Shown here piece after piece: positions 10,216-18,834 of a stretch of DNA of 64,000 bases (positions are counted from its first letter, which is position 1; every line of letters starts with the position of its first letter). This stretch comes from Mariniphaga sediminis (GTDB lineage: Bacteria > Bacteroidota > Bacteroidia > Bacteroidales > Prolixibacteraceae): positions 327,103-391,102 of the forward strand of contig NZ_QWET01000004.1 in the NCBI RefSeq assembly GCF_003573545.1, read 5' to 3'. The notes beneath the pieces were generated by a model that saw only the letters and a list, made by a program, of their open reading frames with translations, was not told the DNA's origin and did not search any database. A program made the position numbers and the translations under genes.

Positions 10216-11109
10216 TTAACCCCTTGGATGGGCTTGTTTGTATATATCATGCAATTTCTCAAACGTTGTGTGGGTGTAAATCTGTGTAGCCGATAAACTG
10301 GAATGTCCAAGTAATTCTTTTACTGCATTCAGATCAGCGCCTTTATTAAGCAGATGAGTAGCATAAGAATGCCGCAATACATGTGGGCTCTTCTTTTCAA
10401 GCGATGTAACCATCTCCAGACTTCTTTTTACAACCCGGTATATTAATTTTTCGTAAACCGGCTCTCCTTTTTCAGTTACAAGTAATGCATCGGGGGTATA
10501 TCCAACTTCCCTGTTCCTTATTTCAAGATACTGTTGCAACAACGGATTAATGCTTCTTGGATAAGGAATAATCCTTTCTTTTTGCCGCTTACCCAATACC
10601 TTAATCAGGTATCCTTTCATATCAAAACTACTTTCTTTCAGTTTTAATAATTCTGCCAGCCTGATTCCCGTACCATATAATAAGGTTATAATCAACTTAT
10701 CTCTTACCCCTCTAAAATCATCCGAGAAGAAACCGTCATCAAGCAAATGGTGCAGGTTGTTTTCCTCCACAAAACCGGGTAATTTCTTTCTGATTTTGGG
10801 AAGGGGAAGATTGATAGCAGGATTCGTTTCTACTCCACTGGTTTCAGCGTTTTTCATCAAGAACCTGAAATATGCTTTAATGGTAGAAACTTTTCGGTTT
10901 ACCGACCTGGGAGTATATCCTCTCTCCATTAAACTCACAATCCAATTTCGAACCAGCTTGGTATCTACCCTCTTAACATCAAATTCCCCGACCATTTCTG
11001 TGCAAAATAACACGAATTGATCGAGGTCTTTCTTGTACGCTATAACCGTATGCGAAGAGTTTCTCTTCTCATACTTTAAATAGTTAATAAACGATTCCTG
11101 ATAATTCAT
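10216..11109 (-). CDS. xerC: Tyrosine recombinase XerC/XerD
   Basis: A 297-residue integrase of the Xer type, which resolves chromosome dimers at dif. The N-terminal SAM-like domain (about 1-95) is followed by the catalytic domain. The active-site residues are all visible: Arg in TGIRLAELLKLK, Lys in KVLGKRQKER, His-x-x-Arg in SPHVLRHSYATHLL, His in LGHSSLSATQ and Tyr in QIYTH. It is chromosomal and flanked by rpsU and hpf, so it is the housekeeping recombinase and not a phage integrase. Assignment to XerC rather than XerD rests on this context only. Confidence 0.9.
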   Translation of the reverse strand: MNYQESFINYLKYEKRNSSHTVIAYKKDLDQFVLFCTEMVGEFDVKRVDTKLVRNWIVSLMERGYTPRSVNRKVSTIKAYFRFLMKNAETSGVETNPAINLPLPKIRKKLPGFVEENNLHHLLDDGFFSDDFRGVRDKLIITLLYGTGIRLAELLKLKESSFDMKGYLIKVLGKRQKERIIPYPRSINPLLQQYLEIRNREVGYTPDALLVTEKGEPVYEKLIYRVVKRSLEMVTSLEKKSPHVLRHSYATHLLNKGADLNAVKELLGHSSLSATQIYTHTTFEKLHDIYKQAHPRG

Positions 11110-11150
11110 TCACCTTCTTAACTAACTCCACCAGGAACCAAAAAACCTTC

Positions 11151-11342
11151 TTAGTCTTCCTGGCGTTGTAACTTCTCTATATAAGCCGCCTTTTTAACCT
11201 CTTCCCTTCTTTTAATCGAAGGTTTTGTAAACTTCTGACGTTCACGTAATTCCTTAATAACGCCTGTTTTTTCAAATTTCCTTTTGAACCTCTTTAGAGC
11301 CCTTTCAATATTTTCGCCCTCTTTTACCGGAATAACAATCAT
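11151..11342 (-). CDS. rpsU: 30S ribosomal protein S21
   Basis: bS21 (63 residues), a small basic protein of the 30S platform. It begins MIVIPVKEGENIERALKRFK and has the family pattern RKFEKTGVIKELRERQKFTKPS followed by a basic tail. It is the first gene of the rpsU-xerC-hpf operon and has a full consensus promoter 29 bases upstream. In Bacteroidota bS21 is linked to the hidden anti-Shine-Dalgarno sequence; that is family knowledge and not something seen here. Confidence 0.96.
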   Translation of the reverse strand: MIVIPVKEGENIERALKRFKRKFEKTGVIKELRERQKFTKPSIKRREEVKKAAYIEKLQRQED

Positions 11343-11370
11343 TTTCTACACGGTTTTAAAAATTGAGGCG

Positions 11371-11401
11371 CAAATTTAGAAATTATTCACAGCAAATCAA
11401 A
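11371..11401 (-). promoter_or_regulatory. Consensus Bacteroidota promoter of the rpsU operon
   Basis: On the minus strand TTTG (11401-11398), a spacer of exactly 19 bases and TAAATTTG (11378-11371) give a perfect match to TTTG-N19-TAnnTTTG. The predicted start of transcription leaves a short leader of roughly 20-25 bases before the rpsU start codon. Confidence 0.75.
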
Positions 11402-11453
11402 TTTAAAAGAAAAAAATAATAATTCCTACCGGCCTTGTTCGTTTTAAAGATTT

Positions 11454-12563
11454 TTAACGACAGGTAAGATAGGGCAACAAATTTACAAAAGTGGCTGTAT
11501 CAATGAGCCCGGCTTTGAGTACCTGATCATTGGAAATAAACGGTCCGTTCTTTTGCCGGTAATTCAAAATGGCCTCCACATGAACCTTATTAAGATAAGG
11601 ATGGCGCAACAACCCGGGGAAATCCACAAAATTTATTCGTATTTTTTCTACCTTCATTGTGTCGGTAAAAATGTTCTCTTTTATCGAAAGAAATGTTTCC
11701 TCCGGGAAACCATACACCTCCATCAACTGGCTTACAGAATAATATCCACCAAGTAATTCGCGGTATTTCAAAATTCGGGAGGCAAAAACAGGACCTACTC
11801 CCTTTAAACAGATCAGTTGCAACGAGTCAGCAGAATTCAATTCTATAAGTAATGGTGGCGAGGAGTTCTCTTCTTCCAATGCAATTTCCTCCGGTTTTTC
11901 CCGGATCAGGATATGAGGTTTAACCAATGCAAAAATCGCTGAGTCGATACCATAGATTTTCATTAAATCTTCGGGACGGGAAAAATCCCCACCCTTTTCC
12001 CGGTATTTCAAAAGGTTAGAAACTTGAAAACGATCAAATCCAAAACGTAACAACTCCTCTGCATTTGCCTCGTTTGGGTCAAAAGTCCCGCTAATAATTA
12101 CAGGATCTGCCTGCTCTTTTTTAACCACTGACGGAGCATTTTTTTCAGGAATCGCAATAAATGGTTCAATCAGGGAAAAAATACTGTCGTTCATTCCATA
12201 TAGTTTCCTCACATCGGAAGGCTTTTCAAATTGCCCACCGGCTGCACGGTAACTCAACAGGTTCCTTTTCACAAAAGACGGGATGCTCAGCGAGTCAAGC
12301 TTTTCTTTGGAGACAGTATTGGGGTTGAATTCAAATAATGAATAAAATTCAGGTATGTCAGAATTTTGACCTTCCCATTTTTCAAGCGCCTGCTCAAACC
12401 CGGAAAAATCATTGGGTGTTTTAATTTCAATATGATCCACTACAAAATGGGCAATGAAAACCAAACCAATTAAAACTCCCAAAATAATTACTGCATTCCG
12501 GTCTTTTCTCGAAAAATTAAAATACTCTTTAAACAATTGCCTGAAGGGTTTCTCCATACGCAT
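11454..12563 (-). CDS. Membrane-anchored helix-hairpin-helix (ComEA-like) protein
   Basis: A 369-residue protein with one N-terminal membrane segment (about residues 23-42, AVIILGVLIGLVFIAHFVV) followed by several ComEA/PsbU-type helix-hairpin-helix repeats. The recurring signature is FDPNEANAEELLRFGF and LNSADSLQLICLKGVGPVFA, with SRILKYRELLGGY after it; related units lie near residues 75, 165, 240 and 320. HhH units bind DNA non-specifically, and such proteins are found as Bacteroidota envelope proteins; competence-type DNA binding is possible but unproven. It starts 6 bases after the NSS transporter gene and is probably co-transcribed with it. Confidence 0.8.
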   Translation of the reverse strand: MRMEKPFRQLFKEYFNFSRKDRNAVIILGVLIGLVFIAHFVVDHIEIKTPNDFSGFEQALEKWEGQNSDIPEFYSLFEFNPNTVSKEKLDSLSIPSFVKRNLLSYRAAGGQFEKPSDVRKLYGMNDSIFSLIEPFIAIPEKNAPSVVKKEQADPVIISGTFDPNEANAEELLRFGFDRFQVSNLLKYREKGGDFSRPEDLMKIYGIDSAIFALVKPHILIREKPEEIALEEENSSPPLLIELNSADSLQLICLKGVGPVFASRILKYRELLGGYYSVSQLMEVYGFPEETFLSIKENIFTDTMKVEKIRINFVDFPGLLRHPYLNKVHVEAILNYRQKNGPFISNDQVLKAGLIDTATFVNLLPYLTCR

Positions 12564-12569
12564 TGTTTT

Positions 12570-13934
12570 TTATGAAAGTTTTATCAATCCCACTCCCTGA
12601 AGAAAAATGAAAGCAATGGCTAACGGAGCCATATATTTAATAACAAACATATAGAACGGTAAATATCGCGTTTTTAATTTCCCGCCATTAGACAACTCAT
12701 TACCTGCCTTCTCCCGTCCATAATACCATGCGACGAAAATAACGATAAAAAATCCGCCCAGCGGTAACAAAATATTTGCAGAAGTAAAATTCATAAGACC
12801 AAAAACAGTAAAACCGAATAGTTTTACATCGGCCATTGAACTGGTTGAAAGCACGCACATAACTCCCAAAATAGACACTGAAGATGTTGCCAGCAAGGTA
12901 GCTGCTTTTCTTCCAAGTCTTAACTCTTCAACAAAAAAGGCCACAATCACCTCCAATACAGAAATGGTAGAAGTGAGTGCAGCTACTCCCAGCAAAATAA
13001 AAAACATAAGGGAGAAAAAATAGCCGCCTGGCATTTGCTGGAAAATGTTTGGAAGGGTAATATAAACTAATCCTTCACCAGATCCGGGTTCAATATTAAA
13101 AGCGAAAACCGCAGGAAATATAGCCAGGCCGGCAAGAATGGCAATGAATGTATCGGCAAAAGCAACCGAAACAGCCGTTGATCCGAGGTTATCCTTTTTT
13201 TGAATATATGAACCATACGTCACCAACGTCCCCATCCCAATACTCAGTGAAAAAAAAGCCTGCCCCAACGCTTCAAGGATGGTAGAGGTAGTTATTTTAC
13301 TAAAGTCGGGTTTAAAAAGAAAAGATATTCCTCCTGATGCCCCCGGAAGAGTTACGGCTCTCACTACCAAAACAATTAACAAAAGCAATAGTACCGGCAT
13401 TAAAATTTTGGTATATTTCTCGATTCCCTTTTGAACACCTGACATTATAATTAGTGCCGTGAAACTCATAAAAACAAAAAACCATAATAACGGGCGCCAG
13501 GGACTTCCTATAAAAGAGAAATACATGTCATTTAACTGCCCCGAAGACAATCCTTCAAATCCATTTATAATTGACTGAAAAATATACTCAAGGGTCCAGC
13601 CTGCCACAGCAGTATAAAAAGCCAAAATCATAAAAGCTGCCACAACCCCCATTATTCCAATAAGATACCAGGGCCTGCCGGGTGCCAGTTTTCGGAACGA
13701 GCCAAAAACATTACGCTGAGCACTGCGCCCAATAGTAAATTCAGAAAGCATCACCGGAATGCCTATTAACAGAACAAATCCGAGATAAATAATTAAAAAA
13801 GCAGCTCCTCCGTTTTCGCCGGCAACATATGGAAAGCGCCAGATATTACCCAACCCGATAGCCGAACCGGCAGTAGCTGCAATGACGCCAAACCTGGAAC
13901 CAAAAGAGTCGCGCTCAGAAGGAATATTAGACAT
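12570..13934 (-). CDS. Sodium-dependent transporter, NSS/SNF family
   Basis: A 454-residue LeuT-fold sodium symporter for amino acids or related amines. The family signature of membrane segment 1, GSAIGLGNIWRFPYVAGENG, lies at residues 24-43 and provides the sodium and substrate sites. About eleven to twelve hydrophobic segments follow. The substrate cannot be told from sequence. It sits directly upstream of the HhH protein gene. Confidence 0.92.
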   Translation of the reverse strand: MSNIPSERDSFGSRFGVIAATAGSAIGLGNIWRFPYVAGENGGAAFLIIYLGFVLLIGIPVMLSEFTIGRSAQRNVFGSFRKLAPGRPWYLIGIMGVVAAFMILAFYTAVAGWTLEYIFQSIINGFEGLSSGQLNDMYFSFIGSPWRPLLWFFVFMSFTALIIMSGVQKGIEKYTKILMPVLLLLLIVLVVRAVTLPGASGGISFLFKPDFSKITTSTILEALGQAFFSLSIGMGTLVTYGSYIQKKDNLGSTAVSVAFADTFIAILAGLAIFPAVFAFNIEPGSGEGLVYITLPNIFQQMPGGYFFSLMFFILLGVAALTSTISVLEVIVAFFVEELRLGRKAATLLATSSVSILGVMCVLSTSSMADVKLFGFTVFGLMNFTSANILLPLGGFFIVIFVAWYYGREKAGNELSNGGKLKTRYLPFYMFVIKYMAPLAIAFIFLQGVGLIKLS

Positions 13935-14057
13935 AAGTAGCCAGTGTTAAATTATTTACAAATGCTCTGTTTTTCTTTTAATCTATCATAAAAACGGGGC
14001 TAAAAATGCAAAAAATAATTCAACCTTTATGAGTATTTGACTAAAAAGTGTTTGGTT

Positions 14058-16394
14058 TTAAAACGGATAACCAATGGCAAAAGACACATTAAAATCATCG
14101 CCGGTATATTTCCGGTGCCCTATTATCCATCCGTTATGAGCGCTTTGAGAAGGGTCGCGTAACTTCATACCTACGTCAAGCCGGAAGATAAAATAATTAA
14201 AATCGAACCGAAACCCGACACCGGTTCCCAGGGCCAGCTGCCGGTAAAATTTATCGAACTCAAATTGTGCCCCCGGACGATTGTCTTTCTCATTGATTGC
14301 CCAAACATTTCCTGCATCCGCAAAAAGAGCCCCCTCCAAAAAGCTGATCAGCTTAAAGCGGTATTCCAAATTTGCCTCCAGTTTGATATCAGACGACTGG
14401 TTGGGATAAGCATTGGCCGGCCCCCGGTATGTCCCGGGTCCCAGCGAACGTACCTGCCATGCCCGGATACCATTGGCACCTCCTGTAAAATATTTCTTCT
14501 CAAACGGTAAAACATCAAAATTACCATAAGGGAAACCAACTCCCAAAAACGCTCTCCCCACCAAAGCATTATATTTATCGATAATATATCCGTACCGGAA
14601 TTCCAAATCAGACTTTATATATTGAGCAAATCGCGTATTCAACACCTTATAATATTCTGAGAACCCCAGTCCGATAGTATCAACTACCTGATGAACAGGC
14701 CTGTTTAAAGTCTCCGACAGTAAATAAAGTAAATTACCTGCTGACTCTACATTGAAACGGAGGTACTTATAATTTTGAAGGCTACCTATTTTTTGGGTGT
14801 TGTAAATAAATGAATAGTTGGTTGCCAAAATAAGGTGGTCGGTAAAACTACTTTTAATATATAAATCTTTGATAAGTTCAATAAAACCGGGATCGAACTG
14901 GTAAAGATCAACCATATTAAAATCCAGTAGATTCCAGGTATGTTTCCGGTATTCAGAAGTCATCCAGTCGTAACCAAACTTGATATTCGAGATAGTACGG
15001 GTATATTCAGGGCGCCTTTGGTAATTGTAGCCCAGCGTAAACACGGTTTTAGGTAAAAAATTACGAAAGGCGCTTACTGCCTGTCTTGGCCCCAGTATTT
15101 TAGGAAAGGAAAGTGTCGCCTCCGTGCCAATTTCACGGGTATTAAAATACTCCGGCGCATTATCAGCCATCCTCTGTTGGCGCTCCATGGCCCCTTTCAA
15201 ATTCAGCTGCAATACTTCAGCGCCGCGAAACATGTTCCGGTGCCGATAATTCACATTACCCGCCACACCAAAATTTCCGGAAGTATTTGTTCCCTCAATA
15301 TCAAATGAAACGCCCTGCTTGTCCAGAGGTGCCAGACGAATGTGACAGTCAAGTAAATTCGTATCTCTCAGCATATCGGATTTGACAAACTGAATATCAA
15401 TGAAGCGGAACTGTCGCAAACGGTTAAATGCATCGAAAGTATAACGGGCGTCATCCAGCCGGTACAATGAATCGCTTCCCATCCGCAGAAGGTTTCGGAA
15501 CAGGTTGGGACGGTAACGAATCTCGGGACTTAAATACAACGTGTGATCTTCCCATCTTAGCGTGTCTGAAAAATGCCCGAAACTACTTTGAGGAGAAGAT
15601 ACCGGGACAGAACCGGGCAAAACCGAAATATAAAAATGATTCAGATAGTGTGGCAAAAACTTCCGTGGCTCTTCCTGACCGGGATTGCTTCCTATATAAA
15701 GATCCAGCAAGATTTCTTTATCTACCCTGGTACTGTCTGCAAGGTAGCTTACGTCATCTTTTGTAAAATAAAAATATCCTTTGTTTTTATATAAATCCAC
15801 AATGTTTGACCGCTGTTTCTCAAGCCTGTCAAAATCGAATGATGTACCCGGCCTGATAAAAGCTTTGGTGGAGTCTCTAAAGAAAAGAGTTTCAAGAGCA
15901 GAGTCGCCAAAATGGTAATTAATTTTGCTGATTTTATACTGATCCCCCGTCTTGATTTTATACCTGATATTTGCTTTCTGTTTCTTGTCTTTAAAGTTTA
16001 CCTCCGTATCAACCGTGGCTCTAAAAAATCCTTTGTTTCCTAAATACTGTTTCAACTGGTTTTCTGAGGCGTCAACCAGAGTTTCATCAAAAACCTCGGG
16101 AGGTTCGCCAATCCGTTTCAGCCAACTATTTGTATTCTTTTTCGAAGACAAATTATACAGCCACAAATGGAACTTGGCAAATCCCAGGATTTTATAGTTT
16201 TCTTTCTGCCTGATGTGCACCTTTGCTTCGTCCTTATTTATTAACTGATTATCGACTTCCACCTCTACTTTATTCAGCAGGTAGCGGTTTTCGGGAACGA
16301 ACTTCACCGGCGAACAGGAAAAAAAAGAAACAATCGTGGCAAAGACAATCCATTGCACGAAGACTGATAAATATCGTATCGCTTTATTACCCAA
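14058..16394 (-). CDS. tamL: TamL-type outer-membrane lipoprotein (BamA/TamA superfamily)
   Basis: An Omp85-family protein with periplasmic POTRA domains (about residues 30-330) and a C-terminal 16-strand barrel ending in FAIGYPF, a typical outer-membrane C-terminal signature. A lipobox at FFSC makes it the lipidated Bacteroidota form TamL, which partners the inner-membrane TamB in outer-membrane assembly. The frame extends up to 16460, but I chose the TTG at 16394. It gives a normal signal peptide (MGNKAIRYLSVFVQWIVFAT) and lies 20 bases downstream of a TATTTTTG element, whereas the longer start would lie upstream of that promoter. No tamB is visible in the window. Confidence 0.85.
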   Translation of the reverse strand: MGNKAIRYLSVFVQWIVFATIVSFFSCSPVKFVPENRYLLNKVEVEVDNQLINKDEAKVHIRQKENYKILGFAKFHLWLYNLSSKKNTNSWLKRIGEPPEVFDETLVDASENQLKQYLGNKGFFRATVDTEVNFKDKKQKANIRYKIKTGDQYKISKINYHFGDSALETLFFRDSTKAFIRPGTSFDFDRLEKQRSNIVDLYKNKGYFYFTKDDVSYLADSTRVDKEILLDLYIGSNPGQEEPRKFLPHYLNHFYISVLPGSVPVSSPQSSFGHFSDTLRWEDHTLYLSPEIRYRPNLFRNLLRMGSDSLYRLDDARYTFDAFNRLRQFRFIDIQFVKSDMLRDTNLLDCHIRLAPLDKQGVSFDIEGTNTSGNFGVAGNVNYRHRNMFRGAEVLQLNLKGAMERQQRMADNAPEYFNTREIGTEATLSFPKILGPRQAVSAFRNFLPKTVFTLGYNYQRRPEYTRTISNIKFGYDWMTSEYRKHTWNLLDFNMVDLYQFDPGFIELIKDLYIKSSFTDHLILATNYSFIYNTQKIGSLQNYKYLRFNVESAGNLLYLLSETLNRPVHQVVDTIGLGFSEYYKVLNTRFAQYIKSDLEFRYGYIIDKYNALVGRAFLGVGFPYGNFDVLPFEKKYFTGGANGIRAWQVRSLGPGTYRGPANAYPNQSSDIKLEANLEYRFKLISFLEGALFADAGNVWAINEKDNRPGAQFEFDKFYRQLALGTGVGFRFDFNYFIFRLDVGMKLRDPSQSAHNGWIIGHRKYTGDDFNVSFAIGYPF

Positions 16395-16414
16395 GACGCT
16401 TGTTTTAATTTCAG

Positions 16415-16422
16415 CAAAAATA
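16415..16422 (-). promoter_or_regulatory. Candidate -7 element for tamL
   Basis: The minus strand reads TATTTTTG, a full match to TAnnTTTG, 20 bases before the TTG start chosen for tamL. No clear -33 TTTG is seen. Confidence 0.4.
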
Positions 16423-16446
16423 ATGAAGTGTTTTAGAAGGAAACAG

Positions 16447-16454
16447 TAAATTTG
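16447..16454 (+). promoter_or_regulatory. Candidate -7 element for the TrmH-family gene
   Basis: TAAATTTG, a full match to TAnnTTTG, lies 32 bases before the ATG at 16487. Together with the minus-strand element at 16415 it forms a compact divergent promoter region. Confidence 0.4.
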
Positions 16455-16486
16455 GAACATTTATTACTGGGAATTCAATCATTTTT

Positions 16487-17251
16487 ATGATTAGCAAAAA
16501 TAAACTGAAACAGATAAAATCTCTCTCCCTGAAGAAATTCAGGCAAAAAGAACAATTGTTCCTGGTGGAAGGCGACAAAAATGTACTGGAAGTATTGCAC
16601 TCACCCATCCGTGTGCAGGAACTTTATGCCACTGAAACTTTTCTAACAGCTCATACGGGAAGCTTGTCCGGGGCGAAACAAGTAAATGAAGCAACCCAGG
16701 AAGAAATAAAAAAAGCCAGCCTGCTGAAACAACCTCAAAATTGTTTAGCCATTTGCGAAATTCCTCCTGCCGGAGAGTTACCGCAAAAACCGGAAGGACT
16801 TTCACTCTTTCTTGACGGAATTCAGGACCCGGGCAATTTGGGAACTATCATCCGGACCTGCGACTGGTTTGGCATGGAATACCTGTTTTGCTCGCCCGAC
16901 ACAGCCGATGTTTTTAATCCAAAAGTAATCCAAGCCAGCATGGGATCGTTTTGCCGGATAAAAACAGTTTACACTCCGTTTGACACTCTTGCCGGTCTGT
17001 TTAACCAGACACAGATTCCGGTTTACGGAACTTTTTTGGAAGGGAAAAATCTTTATACCGAAAATTTTCCAGTTAGCGCATTAATTGTTTTGGGAAACGA
17101 AGGCCGTGGAATACGCGCTGAAATAGAAGAAAGAATTGATTTCAAGCTGAATATTCCTTCCTTTAACCATAACAGCCGCCGAGCTGAATCACTCAATGTT
17201 GCGGTAGCGGCCGGGATTATTTGCAGTGAATTTAAAACTCACTCAAAATGA
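16487..17251 (+). CDS. TrmH/SpoU-family RNA 2'-O-methyltransferase
   Basis: A 254-residue SPOUT-fold methyltransferase that should methylate a ribose 2'-OH in rRNA or tRNA using S-adenosylmethionine. The N-terminal substrate-binding domain covers about residues 1-95 (SLKKFRQKEQLFLVEGDKNV). The catalytic domain has the three SpoU motifs: DGIQDPGNLGTIIRTCDWFG near 107-126, ALIVLGNEGRGI near 192-203 and IPSFNHNSRRAESLNVAVAA near 217-236. The knotted cofactor loop is intact. Its 3' end overlaps the convergent porT gene by 13 bases. The exact substrate is not known. Confidence 0.93.
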   Translation: MISKNKLKQIKSLSLKKFRQKEQLFLVEGDKNVLEVLHSPIRVQELYATETFLTAHTGSLSGAKQVNEATQEEIKKASLLKQPQNCLAICEIPPAGELPQKPEGLSLFLDGIQDPGNLGTIIRTCDWFGMEYLFCSPDTADVFNPKVIQASMGSFCRIKTVYTPFDTLAGLFNQTQIPVYGTFLEGKNLYTENFPVSALIVLGNEGRGIRAEIEERIDFKLNIPSFNHNSRRAESLNVAVAAGIICSEFKTHSK

Positions 17252-17997
17252 AAACTAAGGGTAAAGATATTGGAGCGCAGCTCCCTGATTGCATTCGAAT
17301 AATATTGCCTTTGTTCTAACGGAGGATCGTTTATCAGGTTGTTAATACCAAAGCTCATTTTAGCTTCTACCGAAAATCGGAAAAAAGCAAAGTAATGATC
17401 CCAGCCAGCTCCCACTTCGGCATAAAAACCCCCGTTTTTTAATCTCACTAAATCTTCCTTTCCTGTCCGGCTGATATCATGCCGGTAAGCAGGTCCGAAA
17501 ATAATGTAAGGACGGTCATTATTAATCCGGCGTGCTTTGTATTTTATGAGCAACGGAAAATCAAGAAAAGTAGATTTGATGGAATAATATTGAAGCGGCT
17601 GGTAGTAATCGGTTTCCCAAACCGGAATATTATATAATAACTGGCGCTCACCAAATGAAAGTCCCGGCAGAAAGCGCAGATTTAAATCCTTTGTCAGCCG
17701 CAGGCTGGAAACAATTCCAACTGTAAAGCCAGGAATGAGTTCAGCCACATCAGCCCGGACGTAATGGTCGCCTGTAATTTGTTCTTTATCAAGTTGCCAT
17801 ACAGTAGGAACAAAATCAGGATTATTCCCAATAGGATTGTAATGCGCCAATCCAAAATCAAGCGTATTTACACCAAGAGAAAAACCAAAATGAATCAGCT
17901 TATCGTCGAACGTAGTCATGTGGTTCACCTTTTGCTTTTGGGCAAAAACCGACAGGACAATGAGTAACAACAATATGGTAATAAAAAAATTTTTCAC
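17239..17997 (-). CDS. porT: PorT-like outer-membrane protein of the type IX secretion system
   Basis: A protein of about 252 residues with a signal peptide (KNFFITILLLLIVLSVFAQ) and a predicted eight-strand outer-membrane barrel with alternating aromatic strands, such as FLDFPLLIKYKA and FYAEVGAGWDHYFAFFRFSV. It resembles PorT/SprT, required for type IX secretion and gliding in Bacteroidota. Location immediately after menG/ubiE matches the arrangement I know from related genomes. The frame opens further upstream, inside ubiE, at 18120. I chose the GTG at 17997 because it gives a normal signal peptide and removes the overlap. A type IX substrate is encoded at 24271-30294. Confidence 0.8.
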   Translation of the reverse strand: MKNFFITILLLLIVLSVFAQKQKVNHMTTFDDKLIHFGFSLGVNTLDFGLAHYNPIGNNPDFVPTVWQLDKEQITGDHYVRADVAELIPGFTVGIVSSLRLTKDLNLRFLPGLSFGERQLLYNIPVWETDYYQPLQYYSIKSTFLDFPLLIKYKARRINNDRPYIIFGPAYRHDISRTGKEDLVRLKNGGFYAEVGAGWDHYFAFFRFSVEAKMSFGINNLINDPPLEQRQYYSNAIRELRSNIFTLSFHFE

Positions 17998-18053
17998 CTG
18001 ACTTCGTTCATTCCGTTCAATTTTCAAACAAATAAAGTGATTTTTTATTGTAT

Positions 18054-18791
18054 TCAGCTTGGTTTTTTGGGTTTTTGCGCTTCGTAAATAGTAGCAATTC
18101 CCATCGTTTGCGGATGCCACTTACATCTTTCGAATCCGATATTTTTTAGAATCCCGATAAAATCATCGCCATCGGGAAATTCACGCACCGATTCAGGTAA
18201 ATAAGTATACGCCCTGTTATCTTTGGATACAATTCGCCCAAGCCAGGGCAATATCCTGGTAAAATAGAAAAAATACAATCCTCTGAAGAACCTATTTCGT
18301 GGTTGGGAAAACTCCAACACAATGAACACTCCGCCTGGCCGCAGCACTCTGAAAATCTCCGTTAAACCTTTCTCCAGATTTTCGAAATTCCGAACTCCAA
18401 ATCCTACAGTAACTGCATCAAAGGTGTCTTTGTCAAACGGAAGGGATTCAGAATCGGCTTTTCGTAGTTCGATGAGTTGTTCCAATCCTTTCGCCGCGAT
18501 TTTTTTCCGACCAATTTTCAGCATTCCTTCCGAAAGATCGATCCCGGTTATTTTTTTTGGTTTCAGACGGGATGCAGCAACCGCAAAATCAGCGGTTCCG
18601 GTAGCAATATCGAGCAAACTACCGGGCTTATGTTGCCGGAGTAACCCAATGGCCCGCCTTCTCCAAATCTTATCAATGTTTACAGAAAGCAAATGGTTCA
18701 ATAAATCATACCGGGGAGAAATCTGGTCAAACATCTCTTCCACCTGTCCCTTTTTGCTTAGGTTTGAGTCTTTGTAAGGAACTGCTGCCAT
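18054..18791 (-). CDS. ubiE: Demethylmenaquinone methyltransferase
   Basis: A 245-residue class I SAM methyltransferase of the MenG/UbiE family, which makes the last step of menaquinone synthesis. Family markers are VEEMFDQISPRYDLLNHLLS near residues 18-37, the cofactor motif LLDIATGTADFAV near 60-72, and DSFDAVTVGFGVRNFENLE (here DTFDAVTVGFGVRNFENLE) near 125-143. Menaquinone is the respiratory quinone of the Bacteroidota. The gene is 43 bases downstream of the PurL-like gene and 56 bases upstream of porT. Confidence 0.95.
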   Translation of the reverse strand: MAAVPYKDSNLSKKGQVEEMFDQISPRYDLLNHLLSVNIDKIWRRRAIGLLRQHKPGSLLDIATGTADFAVAASRLKPKKITGIDLSEGMLKIGRKKIAAKGLEQLIELRKADSESLPFDKDTFDAVTVGFGVRNFENLEKGLTEIFRVLRPGGVFIVLEFSQPRNRFFRGLYFFYFTRILPWLGRIVSKDNRAYTYLPESVREFPDGDDFIGILKNIGFERCKWHPQTMGIATIYEAQKPKKPS

Positions 18792-18834
18792 AAAAATATA
18801 GAAAAACCTATTTGAAAAAAATCAGACAACCTTA

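Noticed and set aside
10216..11109. The tyrosine recombinase as a phage or integrative-element integrase
   Set aside because: It sits in the rpsU-xerC-hpf housekeeping operon, with no adjacent attachment repeats or phage genes.
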